NCBI GenBank assembly: GCA_050298535.1
Contig: JBNKUI010000113.1
Location: 124,001-188,000, forward strand
DNA length: 64,000 nucleotides
DNA from: JABDMH01 sp050298535
GTDB lineage: Bacteria > Bacteroidota > Bacteroidia > Chitinophagales > Saprospiraceae
Reading direction: 5' to 3'
Below, in pieces: positions 1-9,494 of this stretch (the first letter of the stretch is position 1; every line of letters begins with the position of its first letter). The translations under genes were made by a program, and so were the position numbers. The notes beneath the pieces were generated by a model. That model saw nothing but the letters and a program-made list of their open reading frames with translations, did no database searches and was not told the DNA's origin.

Positions 1-2673
1 GTTGAAGCGTAGCGAAGCATCAATACCTGTGCTCATAGCAAAGTTGTATGAAATACCTGCATCCACCAGCGAATAGCTAGGTAACTTCACGATCGTTCCA
101 CCGGGTGCCGAGAATTGACTATCGTCTACGTCATAGTCAGCATACAGCCTATCAGCTACATAATAATCGGCGTAGAAGTTTAACCCTTTTGCCACGCCAT
201 AGTTGACTCCTATGTTAAACGTAGTTTGTGCAGCATCTCCCACTGGCAAGCCATCTGCATAGATAGTACCTTCTCCTTCTGGCTGTTGTGTATCAATGTT
301 TTGCCCCCTTGCTGTAAAGTTGCTGGAATACTTCCAATCACCGATTGAAAGCATACCCACGATATTGAAGTTTCGTGTGACCCGGTAATCCGCTTCAACC
401 TCAACTCCTACGTGCCTTTGAGATACATTCTCAAACTGGAAAATCACATCTTCACCATTGGCATTCTCCAGTGTTGTACTAAACTGACGATTACCCCAAA
501 CAGTACTGTACAAGTTTACCTTGGCATCGAAGGAAGAACTTCTGAAACCATATCCAATTTCAAAGGCCGTAACTGTCTGATTTTTAACATCTTCATTCAC
601 GTCATTTACAAAATTGATGAATACGTTGTCAAAGATTGGCTGTCTGGAAAAACGACCTGCATTAAAGAATACATTATGACTTGCATCGATATTGTAATTC
701 AATCCAGCTTTCACAGTGCCACCCAGGAAGTTTTCCCAATCAGAAGTTTGCTGAGGATCACTATCCAGGTAGTTGAAATAATCTACCCGCTTGAATCCCT
801 GGTTTGATCCTGACAAGCTGATAAAGGCAGACAGGTCATTAGCAGAATATTCCAACTGAGTAAAGAGTCCCAGCCAGTTTACCAGTCCATCGTTATAGTA
901 ATTTAGCACGTTGTTACCATCCTTATACCCATTCGCTCCAAAACTTCCAAATTCTGCTGCTTCTTCAGTAGTGATGATATTTCCAGGATTATTGATATCC
1001 GACTTCGAGCTATAGGCATCCGCTCCTAAAAGGTTCTCCACTCTTCTGTAGTGAATACCCTTATAGTATCTCCAATCCAATCCACCGATGAAGGTGAAGC
1101 TTTCGTTTAGCTTAGAAGTCAGTGTAGATAATACTCCGAACCAGTTATGCGAGTTCATAGAAGCACGTCGAATAAAGCCTGAGCCTGTGTTGTCTTGCGA
1201 TACGTCATCTCCCCGGCTATCATTTGCAATATTACCCGCTGCATCATAGTAGATTCTACCGTCCTCCCCTACCAAGTAGTTGCCTGTGATTGGATTAATG
1301 TCTTTACTACCCCAATCTGAAATATTCTGACCCTGGTTGTAAGCTACGATATCGTCAAAGCGCACAAGTCCATTTGCATCATGTGTTCCCGTACCAACGC
1401 CACCAAAGGAATCAAAAACTGATCCTGGAGTTCTCAAACGACCACGAGGTCCCGTACCTCCACCACGACCTGGGGAAAAATAGGCTGATGTCTTAATATC
1501 CGTCTTGGGAGAAAGTGTCCAGTAGTGATTAAGGAATGCTTTGGGCTTATGGTAGAAGTTTCTTCTCCAGTTAAACTCCTCTCCATTTAAGTTGCCCCAG
1601 GTATGATTGTATTTAATTCCAAGATCCGTACCTGCTTCATTAAGGCCATCAGGATCTCTATAGGTACGTAACGTTAAATTATCAAAGTCACCGGCTAGCA
1701 AACGCTGATGGTGCCATTGCGGTGCACCCACTAAAGTGAAAGACAACATATTGTTGGCATTAAACTGCTTGGTAACACCCACGAAGTAAGACCAGGCTCT
1801 AAAAGCTGTACCATCAACATATCCGTCACCCTGAGTGTGCGTACCCTGCAAACTGAAGGCCCAGCCTTTCTCACTAAGCCCAGTGTTTACAGCCAAGGCA
1901 TATTTTTGATAGGCATCATTTCCTATGGTCACACTTGCAGAAGCACCTTTTTCCATTAAGGCGGCATTTGTAACAATGTTGATAGATCCACCAACTGATG
2001 CAACGGCTAGCTTAGAAGCACCCAAACCTCTTTGTACCTGGATGCTACTTGTCACATCTCCAAGACCGGCCCAATTTGACCAGTATACCCAGCCATTCTC
2101 CATATCGTTGACGGGAATACCATTGATCATCACAGCTGTATTGCGCTGATCAAATCCTCGAACGTTAATTCGAGAGTCACCAAATCCTCCACCTTCTTTT
2201 GTTACATAAATTGAGGGTGTCTTGCGAAGAAGCTCAGGATATTCCTGATTTCCTACTTTAACTTCAATATCCTTTCCTTTTATTGTTGAAACAGCTACCG
2301 GTGTCTTTCGGTCAGTAGCATAACTTGCAATTACGTTTACTTCTGCCAAGCCGATAATCTCAGTATCAAGATTGACGGTACCCAAGTCTAAATCGCCAGA
2401 AACATCTACATCCATTTCCTGCGTAGCGTAACCCGTATATGATAAAACGAGTGTGTAATTACCTGCTTCAACACCCGTCAATTCAAAGGACCCATCCCAA
2501 TCAGTGACAGTACCCTTCGATGTCCCCTGAATCAGTACTGAAGCGCCGATTAGCGGTTCACCTTCAGTGGCATCCATAAGCACACCTCTAATTGTGTTTT
2601 GCGCCATCAAACCGGCAGAAAACAACATGAGAGCCATTAAGAGGCCATGCCTAATTTGTGATAGTTTTTTCAT
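1..2673 (-). CDS. TonB-dependent receptor, 3'-truncated by the window edge
   Basis: Outer-membrane active-transport receptor; 891 codons are visible and the frame stays open to position 1, so the last barrel strands are missing. The ATG at 2671-2673 gives a clear signal peptide (MKKL..., cleavage after about A24). Residues about 26-110 form a carboxypeptidase-regulatory-like beta-sandwich (GVLMDATEGEPLIGASVLI). Residues about 130-235 are the plug, with the motifs IYVTKEGGGFGDSRINVRGF and VMINGIPVNDME. The rest is an aromatic-rich barrel with many alternating strands. No SusD-like partner is adjacent on the visible side, so a glycan receptor of the SusC type is not supported. The substrate is unknown. 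The family is seen in the sequence; the role follows from family knowledge. Confidence 0.93.
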   Translation of the reverse strand, partial: MKKLSQIRHGLLMALMLFSAGLMAQNTIRGVLMDATEGEPLIGASVLIQGTSKGTVTDWDGSFELTGVEAGNYTLVLSYTGYATQEMDVDVSGDLDLGTVNLDTEIIGLAEVNVIASYATDRKTPVAVSTIKGKDIEVKVGNQEYPELLRKTPSIYVTKEGGGFGDSRINVRGFDQRNTAVMINGIPVNDMENGWVYWSNWAGLGDVTSSIQVQRGLGASKLAVASVGGSINIVTNAALMEKGASASVTIGNDAYQKYALAVNTGLSEKGWAFSLQGTHTQGDGYVDGTAFRAWSYFVGVTKQFNANNMLSFTLVGAPQWHHQRLLAGDFDNLTLRTYRDPDGLNEAGTDLGIKYNHTWGNLNGEEFNWRRNFYHKPKAFLNHYWTLSPKTDIKTSAYFSPGRGGGTGPRGRLRTPGSVFDSFGGVGTGTHDANGLVRFDDIVAYNQGQNISDWGSKDINPITGNYLVGEDGRIYYDAAGNIANDSRGDDVSQDNTGSGFIRRASMNSHNWFGVLSTLTSKLNESFTFIGGLDWRYYKGIHYRRVENLLGADAYSSKSDINNPGNIITTEEAAEFGSFGANGYKDGNNVLNYYNDGLVNWLGLFTQLEYSANDLSAFISLSGSNQGFKRVDYFNYLDSDPQQTSDWENFLGGTVKAGLNYNIDASHNVFFNAGRFSRQPIFDNVFINFVNDVNEDVKNQTVTAFEIGYGFRSSSFDAKVNLYSTVWGNRQFSTTLENANGEDVIFQFENVSQRHVGVEVEADYRVTRNFNIVGMLSIGDWKYSSNFTARGQNIDTQQPEGEGTIYADGLPVGDAAQTTFNIGVNYGVAKGLNFYADYYVADRLYADYDVDDSQFSAPGGTIVKLPSYSLVDAGISYNFAMSTGIDASLRFN

Positions 2674-2700
2674 GCTAGAGAGTTTTAAATTAATTGCTGA

Positions 2701-2708
2701 CAAATTTA
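2701..2708 (-). promoter_or_regulatory. Candidate Bacteroidota -7 promoter element
   Basis: Read on the minus strand, these bases are TAAATTTG, matching the Bacteroidota -7 consensus TAnnTTTG. The element lies 27 bases upstream of the TonB receptor ATG, a plausible distance for a short leader. No TTG is present at the usual -33 spacing (the nearest is about 29 bases upstream), so this is only a candidate. Confidence 0.35.
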
Positions 2709-2949
2709 GGATTCTCAGTAGCCGTCCTTGGTGGAGACAAGATTAAGAAACCTTTAAATAAGCCTTAAAAATCAGTAAATAACACATCTGCAAAAATACC
2801 AAATATGACACACAATAGCCTATTTAAAACAGCGGTATTACAGGATTACAAATATCCTATTCAGTATCTAAAATCCATCAAAACATCTTCCTGAAAATCG
2901 ATGCAGAATTGAATTATTATACTGCCGGAGCCATGTTAAATTATCGTAA

Positions 2950-3867
2950 TTATTCAGGAAGAAAGAGTTCAGCAATCATACATCGGGCACTCCCTCCACC
3001 GATTTGCTCAATAGTGTCTATCGGAGAATGAATAATCGATCCAAATTTGGACAGCTGTTCACGCTGTTCGATATCAAAGGAATGGTATGCGTTGCTCGAC
3101 ATTGCAATCACAGATTTGCCAGTTTCGGAGCGTAGTTCTAGTATGTTGCCCGCAAAGGATCGCATCTGAACTCGGGTTATGGGGATGACAAGTCTGTCCT
3201 CACTCAGTTTTCTGAAAAGAGACTTTCTCACCTGCTCATTGGGGATGGACGCAAAACACACAACAGCAAACTCAGATCCGATACTCATCATCACATTTGT
3301 GTGATAGATCTTTCTCCCCGGAGGATCCTCGGCTCCAAATGTAAATCGATCATATCCAGTCAAGACACACCATTTGTCTAGAATAGTCGGATCTGTTCTT
3401 GGCCCAAGACATGCATATACGACCTTTTGAATGCGATCCAGCACCATACTACCCGTCCCTTCCAGAAAGAGGCCTTTATCTTCGTAATGTTCTAAACTAT
3501 ATCGACGTTGGTAGCCATAGAGATCAATTAAACGTTCGATCACATCTTCTCTCCTTTCAGCACGACGATTCTCCGCAAACATGGGATATGTGATCAAAGC
3601 ACCATTGGGATGTGTCGTCAACCAGTTATTTGGAAATACAGCATCGGGACTAGCGATATCGTCACGATCCTCAATCACCTCCACATATACTCCTGCTTCT
3701 CTGATCTTCTGGACAAAATGATCAAATTCGAGCTGAACCCGCTCGGTGATGGAGGACTGATCCTCACCGGTTCTATTTTGGAATTCATTATTCAATGCAG
3801 TCTCTGCATTGAAACCAAAATGTTTAGGTCGAACCATCAAAATATGAGCAGTACATTGATCTTGCAT
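2950..3867 (-). CDS. ctlX: CtlX-type citrulline/amidino hydrolase (arginine deiminase-related)
   Basis: Member of the guanidino-group-modifying (amidinotransferase/arginine deiminase) fold, closest in pattern to CtlX, the citrulline-utilisation hydrolase. Seen: HILMVRPKHFGFNAETA near the N-terminus, DAVFPNNW (substrate-loop Asp and Asn), FLEGTGSMV, a catalytic His in YHTNVMM, and the nucleophile Cys in the C-terminal GGGSARCM (about residue 296). I chose the ATG at 3865-3867. A GTG at 3904-3906 would add 13 residues and sits directly after an in-frame stop. The length of about 305 residues fits the family. It stands alone on its strand. The exact substrate (citrulline or another ureido or guanidino compound) is inferred. 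Confidence 0.85.
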   Translation of the reverse strand: MQDQCTAHILMVRPKHFGFNAETALNNEFQNRTGEDQSSITERVQLEFDHFVQKIREAGVYVEVIEDRDDIASPDAVFPNNWLTTHPNGALITYPMFAENRRAERREDVIERLIDLYGYQRRYSLEHYEDKGLFLEGTGSMVLDRIQKVVYACLGPRTDPTILDKWCVLTGYDRFTFGAEDPPGRKIYHTNVMMSIGSEFAVVCFASIPNEQVRKSLFRKLSEDRLVIPITRVQMRSFAGNILELRSETGKSVIAMSSNAYHSFDIEQREQLSKFGSIIHSPIDTIEQIGGGSARCMIAELFLPE

Positions 3868-4012
3868 TTGCAGCGAATTAATATTGACGTGTTGTTTCGC
3901 AGTCACTCATTAACTGGTATGAATTAAATATCACAATTTCCAATATCCTCGACAGACCAAAAAACTATTGATAAAGCAATCTCCACTATATTGGTAAGGT
4001 AATATCCATAAT

Positions 4013-5404
4013 ATGAACATATCAGTCAAGACAAGTTTGGCCACTGGTGGCCAATATTTGATAGCTCTCTGCTATCTTATACTAACAAATGCGGTACTCG
4101 CCCAACCACCCCAGGTCGACACGAGACTGTATGAGATCGCAAATGCACCCAGTTCGAATCGAATAGAAAATGACATCACCAAGCTAGTATCATTTGGTAC
4201 ACGAAGTACTCTGTCTGATACCACATCTAGTACTCGTGGCATCGGAGCCGCCCGTAGATGGTTGCGAGCTGCATTCGAAGAGATCTCTGGCAATTGCGGA
4301 AATTGTCTTGAAGTCATCGAACAACGAGGACTTGTCAAAGCAGAGGGAAATGCCCGGTTTCCGAAAGACACATGGGTGGTGAATGAAATGGCTATACAAA
4401 GAGGCACTGAATTTCCTAATCGATATATCATCATGTCAGGTGATATCGATTCAAGAGCTACAGATGTACTCAACGACACCATTGATGCTCCGGGAGCCAA
4501 TGACAATGCAAGTGGGATCGCTGGAGTTTTGGAGGCCGCTCGTATCTTGAGTCAGTATAAATTTCCAACCAGCATTATTTATGTAGGATTATCTGGTGAA
4601 GAACAAGGACTCTTTGGTGGAAAAATCATGGCTCAAAATGCAAAAGCTCAGGGTTGGGACATAGTCGGCGTCTTAAATAATGATATGATTGGCAATATCA
4701 AGGGACTGGATGGAGTCATCGATAACAGTAGCTTTCGGGTTTTCTCTGAACCGACACCTGCTACTGACGATCTTCAAAAACAGACCTGGCGTAGGTTTTA
4801 TGGCGGAGAAGTAGATGGTCCATCAAGGCAACTCGCCCGCTATATAGACAGACTCACTGAAAAATACACAACCAACCTTGATGCAAAGATGATCTATCGA
4901 CTAGATCGATTTGGAAGAGGTGGACATCACCGTCCTTTCAATGATCTTGGATACGCCGGCGTGCGTCTCATGGAAACGCACGAGCACTACCATCGCCAGC
5001 ATCAGGACGTGAGAAATGAAGATGGCATTGCCTATGGTGATGTCCTATCAGAAGTAGATTTCGATTATGCCGCTAAACTGACAGGAGTCAATGCCATCAC
5101 CCTGGCCTCCATCGCCTGGGCACCACCGCAACCACCAGCGGTACGAATTGCAGGTGTCGTAGAGCCGTCAACATACCTCGAATGGGATCCTGTAGAAGCA
5201 GAAAATCTGGCTGGATACAAAATCTATTGGCGTGAGACTACCGCTCCTCAATGGCAGTGGAGTAGATTTGTGGGACCTGTGACTTCCTTCACACTTGAAA
5301 ATATCATCATTGACAACTACTTATTTGGTGTGGCAAGCGTGGGCAAGGACGGCAACGAAAGCGTAGTCGTCTATCCCGCAAATTTGGTAAGAAGGGGACG
5401 CTGA
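4013..5404 (+). CDS. Secreted M28-family metallopeptidase with C-terminal fibronectin-III-like domain
   Basis: Probable extracytoplasmic zinc aminopeptidase of 463 residues. A signal peptide occupies about residues 1-30 (hydrophobic stretch ending NAVLAQ). The M28 core has GANDNASG (bridging metal Asp), GLSGEEQGLFGG (catalytic Glu pair), NNDMIGN and a C-terminal His-rich segment (ETHEHYHRQHQ). Where most M28 enzymes read GHxDS, this one has MSGDIDSR, an Asp in place of the first zinc-ligand His. The last 95 residues look like a fibronectin-III-type domain (YLEWDPVEAENLAGYKIYW). The stop codon abuts that of the convergent NUDIX gene with no gap. The peptidase fold is clear; the specificity is unknown. 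Confidence 0.88.
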   Translation: MNISVKTSLATGGQYLIALCYLILTNAVLAQPPQVDTRLYEIANAPSSNRIENDITKLVSFGTRSTLSDTTSSTRGIGAARRWLRAAFEEISGNCGNCLEVIEQRGLVKAEGNARFPKDTWVVNEMAIQRGTEFPNRYIIMSGDIDSRATDVLNDTIDAPGANDNASGIAGVLEAARILSQYKFPTSIIYVGLSGEEQGLFGGKIMAQNAKAQGWDIVGVLNNDMIGNIKGLDGVIDNSSFRVFSEPTPATDDLQKQTWRRFYGGEVDGPSRQLARYIDRLTEKYTTNLDAKMIYRLDRFGRGGHHRPFNDLGYAGVRLMETHEHYHRQHQDVRNEDGIAYGDVLSEVDFDYAAKLTGVNAITLASIAWAPPQPPAVRIAGVVEPSTYLEWDPVEAENLAGYKIYWRETTAPQWQWSRFVGPVTSFTLENIIIDNYLFGVASVGKDGNESVVVYPANLVRRGR

Positions 5405-5959
5405 TCAGACTGACCGTAGGTCAAACACTTTGGCAATAGCAGCCAGGCCGATTGCATCTTGTATTCCACCTCCTAGCAAGAAAGAGGAAATACTCCCGGC
5501 CTGAATATGGTGGATTGCAATGTCCTCTGTATTATCTAACTCCCTACCACCCTGAAACGTAGCATTTCTCGCTAGGAAGTGATGGCATCGATTATTCACG
5601 TAGGAGGGATTCAGGAAAGTAACTCCAAGATAGGACCAGTCATCAGAGAGATACCCAGTTTCTTCATACAACTCCCTCTTTGCGGCAACTAAAGGTTCCT
5701 CATCACCATCGATAAAGCCCGCAGGAAGCTCCAGTAATGCCTCCTGTATCCCAAATCTATATTGTTCTACTAGAATCAATGCACCGTACTCATTTAAAGC
5801 GACCACATTGATAGTGTCTGGTAGCTTCAAAACGATGGCATCTAATACCGATTGATTTCTTGGACTCTCCATCTTTTGGATCTCCATTTCAAACAAGGGC
5901 ACTTCAGGACCTTTATGCCGACTTAATTCCTTCCAGGGTTTTGTCTTCTTCTCAATCAT
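5405..5959 (-). CDS. NUDIX hydrolase, ADP-ribose pyrophosphatase-like
   Basis: Cytosolic pyrophosphohydrolase of 184 residues, probably cleaving ADP-ribose or a similar nucleoside diphosphate derivative. The full NUDIX box GX5EX7REUXEEXGU is present from about residue 78 (GFIDGDEE, then KRELYEETGY). The preceding strand ALLELPAGFIDGDE with an upstream substrate-loop region is typical of the ADP-ribose pyrophosphatase subgroup. It is the last of three closely packed minus-strand genes (PPOX, GNAT, NUDIX), 12 bases after the GNAT stop. Substrate assignment is by family only. Confidence 0.88.
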   Translation of the reverse strand: MIEKKTKPWKELSRHKGPEVPLFEMEIQKMESPRNQSVLDAIVLKLPDTINVVALNEYGALILVEQYRFGIQEALLELPAGFIDGDEEPLVAAKRELYEETGYLSDDWSYLGVTFLNPSYVNNRCHHFLARNATFQGGRELDNTEDIAIHHIQAGSISSFLLGGGIQDAIGLAAIAKVFDLRSV

Positions 5960-5971
5960 TAGTAACCTCCA

Positions 5972-6526
5972 TTATTCGTGATGCCAATCCCATAGCAAAA
6001 TACTCCATTCTTTTCCATGCGCATCAGGATGCCTATCGATAGTAACAAAACCCACCTTTTCATGAGCATGCATAGACCGTTGATTCTCAGCAGCCACTTC
6101 TGTAACGCAGTGAGAAAAGGTACCATTAAACTGACTATATGCATGATATAATTTTGAGAATAGTCCTTGCCCGCGACAGGACTTGTCGATACAGATCTGC
6201 CCCATTACTATGTAGTTCTCCGCTCCCAATAAACTCCCATTATATAAAAGCTGATCGATACGGTCAAACATAGACAGTAGCTCAGGAACCTCATTTCGAA
6301 ATTGAGGCATCATACTCAACGCGTAACCTACCACATAATTATCCTTGATGATCACGACATGGGGACACAAAGCATTCATTCTCTCTAGAGTCTGAAATGA
6401 ATGCCTTACCGTGACAAATCCTTCGCGTTCCCTTTCGTCCTGGGACAAATCTGTAGCCAGGTTTTTCGACTGAATTGCGAGTATCATTTTAAGATCCTCT
6501 TCATCGCGCACTGTCGAAAAGTGCAT
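5972..6526 (-). CDS. GNAT-family N-acetyltransferase
   Basis: Acetyl-CoA-dependent acyltransferase of 184 residues. Motif A is visible as GQICIDKSCRGQGLFSKLY, with the RGQG pyrophosphate-binding loop. It is followed by the helix and strand NQRSMHAHEKVGFVTI, the usual GNAT motif B region. Its ATG shares one base with the stop of the upstream PPOX gene (TAATG on the minus strand), which indicates translational coupling. The acceptor substrate cannot be read from the sequence. Confidence 0.85.
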   Translation of the reverse strand: MHFSTVRDEEDLKMILAIQSKNLATDLSQDEREREGFVTVRHSFQTLERMNALCPHVVIIKDNYVVGYALSMMPQFRNEVPELLSMFDRIDQLLYNGSLLGAENYIVMGQICIDKSCRGQGLFSKLYHAYSQFNGTFSHCVTEVAAENQRSMHAHEKVGFVTIDRHPDAHGKEWSILLWDWHHE

Positions 6527-7083
6527 TAGTTCCCTTCAATGATTTTGGAGATTCCCGTATCCAGGCCATCGATACTCTTTGCATTGCGATCCAACTGGTA
6601 CTCTGTGATTTTATCAGCCCCCTTCTTTATCGCCCATTTGTCTAATTCCTCTCGTGCACCCACATAATCATATAGGGGCACGGCAAAACCGCAGGACTTC
6701 TGCACAAGATCCACCTCCATTTCAATGACCTGTCGGGCTCCTATAAATTCATCAAAAAGCTGCACGTACTTTTGAAACACTGCCTCGGTTCTATGATACG
6801 CTGTTGCGTAGCCATAAAGCCTCAGGATGGAGGGACGGCCATCAAATGCACAGAACATTACCGTCATCCTGCGATCGTGCTGAAGATGGGTCGCAGTCTC
6901 ATTACCACTGCCAGTCAAATTAAGCCATACTACCTTATTGGGTGATATTACCCTAAAAGTATCCATCCCCTTGGGTGAGACATTGATCCTTCCAGAGGAC
7001 ATCGCGGTACCCACAAAGAACATCTGTTGCTCCTCAATGAAGCGACGATACTTGTCCGAAATTTCCCTGTACTTCTTGCCCAT
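6526..7083 (-). CDS. Pyridoxamine 5'-phosphate oxidase-family (PPOX) flavin-binding protein
   Basis: Split-barrel flavin- or F420-type protein of 185 residues. It begins with a short helix (EISDKYRRFIEEQQMFFVGTAM) and continues through SPKGMDTFRVISPNKVVWLNLTGSGNETATHL, the pattern of the PPOX/general-stress FMN-binding family. A role in reducing or binding a flavin-linked substrate is likely, but the reaction is unknown. It is the first gene of the PPOX-GNAT-NUDIX group and overlaps the GNAT start by one base. Confidence 0.82.
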   Translation of the reverse strand: MGKKYREISDKYRRFIEEQQMFFVGTAMSSGRINVSPKGMDTFRVISPNKVVWLNLTGSGNETATHLQHDRRMTVMFCAFDGRPSILRLYGYATAYHRTEAVFQKYVQLFDEFIGARQVIEMEVDLVQKSCGFAVPLYDYVGAREELDKWAIKKGADKITEYQLDRNAKSIDGLDTGISKIIEGN

Positions 7084-7134
7084 CAGATTTTTTCGGCAAG
7101 TTACGTAACTTGGATTCAGGGAACATAAGGCACT

Positions 7135-8205
7135 CTAAAATAATTTGAGCTGAGGATTAACATGATTTAGATAGAAGGAAGAGTCCAAGCCCGGCCATTC
7201 TACTTCAGGCATATAAAGCTTTACTGCCAGCTGAAATTGATCTCTAATAGATTTAGCAAAAACACCCTCACCCTTCATCCTCTTCCCAAACCGACTGTCA
7301 GACCGACTTCCTCCATGGCATTCACTAATCTGGGAAAGACTTCTCTTCGCTTTATCGGGATAGCATTTATGAATCCAATCACTGAATATGGCATCAACAT
7401 CTCCATTGAGTCGAACCACCGTGTACCCGGCCTTAGCGGCACCCATCAGTGAGGATATACGAATAATCTCCATCACCTCCTGATTATTGATACCTGGAAT
7501 GATCGGTGCTGCCATCACCCCAACTGGAACTCCCTCCTTTGCCAGGTGAGCTATAGTCTGGAGCCGCTGTTTTACGCTAGCTGTACGCGGTTCCATCTGG
7601 CGTCTTAGTGATTCGTCCAGCGTGGTAATAGAAATAATTACATGAATCAGATTCATTTTAGCCAGGTCTACCAAAATGTCAAGGTCTCTTTGAATCAAGC
7701 TGTTTTTAGTAATGATCCCAACCGGATGTTGAAATTCTTGAAATACTTTCAGTAGTGATCGTGTCAATTTAAACTTTGCTTCAGCTGGCTGATAACAATC
7801 TGTATTTCCACTCATTACAATAGGTTCACCTTTCCATGACTTCTTTCGCAGAAATTCATGTAGCAAATCAGGTGCATTTTTCTTCACCATAATCTTGGAC
7901 TCAAAATCTACTCCCGCACTGTAGCCCCAATACGGATGTGTGTTTCTCGCATAACAATACACACATCCATGTTCACATCCCTGATAGGCATTTATTGAGT
8001 AATTCATCCCAACATCAGGGCTCTTCACATGATTTACAATGGTCTTTGGATACACTTCGAGATATTGTGTCCGGGTAAACTTACCCTCATCAATTTCCTC
8101 AGGATCTATCTGTGGACTTCTGATCGTCTGCCTCGCAAATGGATCTGAGGGATTTATTTGGGCTCCACGACCTTTTATATAGCCACATGACGAATTATCT
8201 GTCAT
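7135..8205 (-). CDS. Radical SAM protein, PA0069/spore-photoproduct-lyase-related family
   Basis: Iron-sulfur radical SAM enzyme of 356 residues. The cluster-binding motif CEHGCVYCYAR (CxxxCxxC) lies at about residues 74-82, preceded by SINAYQGC, which is diagnostic of the PA0069/Rv2578c group. FESKIMVKKNAPDLL and the later MSGNTDCYQPAE segment are also typical. The biochemical role of this family is not established. It is a single gene on the minus strand with about 210 bases of noncoding DNA upstream in which I see no convincing promoter consensus. Confidence 0.9.
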   Translation of the reverse strand: MTDNSSCGYIKGRGAQINPSDPFARQTIRSPQIDPEEIDEGKFTRTQYLEVYPKTIVNHVKSPDVGMNYSINAYQGCEHGCVYCYARNTHPYWGYSAGVDFESKIMVKKNAPDLLHEFLRKKSWKGEPIVMSGNTDCYQPAEAKFKLTRSLLKVFQEFQHPVGIITKNSLIQRDLDILVDLAKMNLIHVIISITTLDESLRRQMEPRTASVKQRLQTIAHLAKEGVPVGVMAAPIIPGINNQEVMEIIRISSLMGAAKAGYTVVRLNGDVDAIFSDWIHKCYPDKAKRSLSQISECHGGSRSDSRFGKRMKGEGVFAKSIRDQFQLAVKLYMPEVEWPGLDSSFYLNHVNPQLKLF

Positions 8206-8418
8206 CTTATGTCGATTTATTCGGCAATATATATTAATTTTCTCTTAACTACAAGCTACTTACCTCTACTAAGCCTGATAATTTTCGGACATTTGTATGT
8301 GGTAAGGATGAAGTAAGCTAAAGGATATATTCATGAAGAATATTATATGAATACTAAGAAAGGCTTGAACATCGTTGCTAGATCTATACATTGAAATTAA
8401 AAGGGAAAATCTATCAGT

Positions 8419-9480
8419 ATGCAAATGCTACGTTACACCATCATATTTATTCTGGGGCTTACATTCATCACCTCATGCGGCGAAGGCGGAAGTTCTTCTG
8501 CAGGTACTGTGATAGAAGGTAATATCAGTGATGCTCAGGATATGCAAGTGTTTTTTGACCTGATCTTACTTAACAATACAGCGGTGATTGGTAAAGCTCC
8601 TGTAGAAAGTGATGGCAGTTTCCGGATTGAATTGCCAGAAGGTCATGAGCCAGGTATCTACCGATTACGTGTAGGTTCTCAACGGGCCCTCTTCTTTCTG
8701 GATGGCACTGAGAAAAATATCGGTCTAACCACAACGATGGCAAAAATTGGTGCATATGACTTTGAGTTGACAGGGACCAAGCATGCAAATGATATGATTG
8801 TCAACAATGGTAAGCTGCGAAGAAAAGAATTACAAGCAAGTGAAATTAACCAGCTAGTGGAAAATGCAGCAGATCCTATGATTGCTATGCATTATGCCTT
8901 TGCCCTCCCCCCCAATGTTGAAAATATTGGCATTATGAAGACGGTTTCTGTCGATCTGAGTAGTCAGTATCCTGATTCTGAACTAACCAAACGATTTGCT
9001 GAGCAAGTAGATGGTCTTGAAAAACAAATGGCCAGAATGCAAGCGCAGGAGTTGATAAAAGTGGGTCAACCAGCACCCGATATTGAGCTTCCAAATCCTG
9101 ACGGAGAAACTATGAAGCTATCCGATCTAAAGGGACAAGTAGTACTCCTGGATTTTTGGGCCAGCTGGTGTGGTCCCTGCCGCAGGGCTAATCCTCATGT
9201 TGTCGAAACCTATAACAAGTATAAGGATCAGGGATTTACTGTTTTTAGTGTGTCATTGGACAGACCTGGTCAGGCTGCTCGTTGGAAGCAGGCAATTGAG
9301 CAAGATAATCTCATTTGGCCTTATCATGTGAGTGATCTCAAATATTGGAATTCAACGGCTGCCAATACCTATGGTGTGAGAAGCATTCCCAAGACCTTCT
9401 TAATTGACAAGGATGGTATTATTGCAAGTACCAACGTCAGTCCATATAGACTAGATGATGCTCTCCAGCCACTATTTTAG
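8419..9480 (+). CDS. TlpA-like thioredoxin-fold lipoprotein with N-terminal DUF4369-type domain
   Basis: Predicted periplasmic disulfide oxidoreductase of 353 residues. The N-terminus (MQMLRYTIIFILGLTFITSC) is a lipoprotein signal with the acylated Cys at residue 20. Residues about 30-120 resemble the DUF4369 sandwich found before thioredoxin domains in Bacteroidota. The C-terminal half is AhpC/TlpA-like, with LLDFWASWCGPCRRANP and the redox pair C251-C254, followed by the cis-Pro region YGVRSIPKTFLID. It is convergent with the TrmH gene (14-base gap). A role in cytochrome or envelope thiol maintenance is inferred. Confidence 0.9.
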   Translation: MQMLRYTIIFILGLTFITSCGEGGSSSAGTVIEGNISDAQDMQVFFDLILLNNTAVIGKAPVESDGSFRIELPEGHEPGIYRLRVGSQRALFFLDGTEKNIGLTTTMAKIGAYDFELTGTKHANDMIVNNGKLRRKELQASEINQLVENAADPMIAMHYAFALPPNVENIGIMKTVSVDLSSQYPDSELTKRFAEQVDGLEKQMARMQAQELIKVGQPAPDIELPNPDGETMKLSDLKGQVVLLDFWASWCGPCRRANPHVVETYNKYKDQGFTVFSVSLDRPGQAARWKQAIEQDNLIWPYHVSDLKYWNSTAANTYGVRSIPKTFLIDKDGIIASTNVSPYRLDDALQPLF

Positions 9481-9494
9481 TGATTGGATCTTAG

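Noticed and set aside
412..807. Plus-strand open frame of 131 codons
   Set aside because: Lies antisense inside the TonB receptor gene, shows no recognisable domain and is a by-product of the real gene's codon use.
1..2673. SusC-type glycan receptor of a polysaccharide utilisation locus
   Set aside because: No SusD homolog or glycoside hydrolase is adjacent on the visible side, and the gene is truncated, so only a generic TonB receptor is supported.
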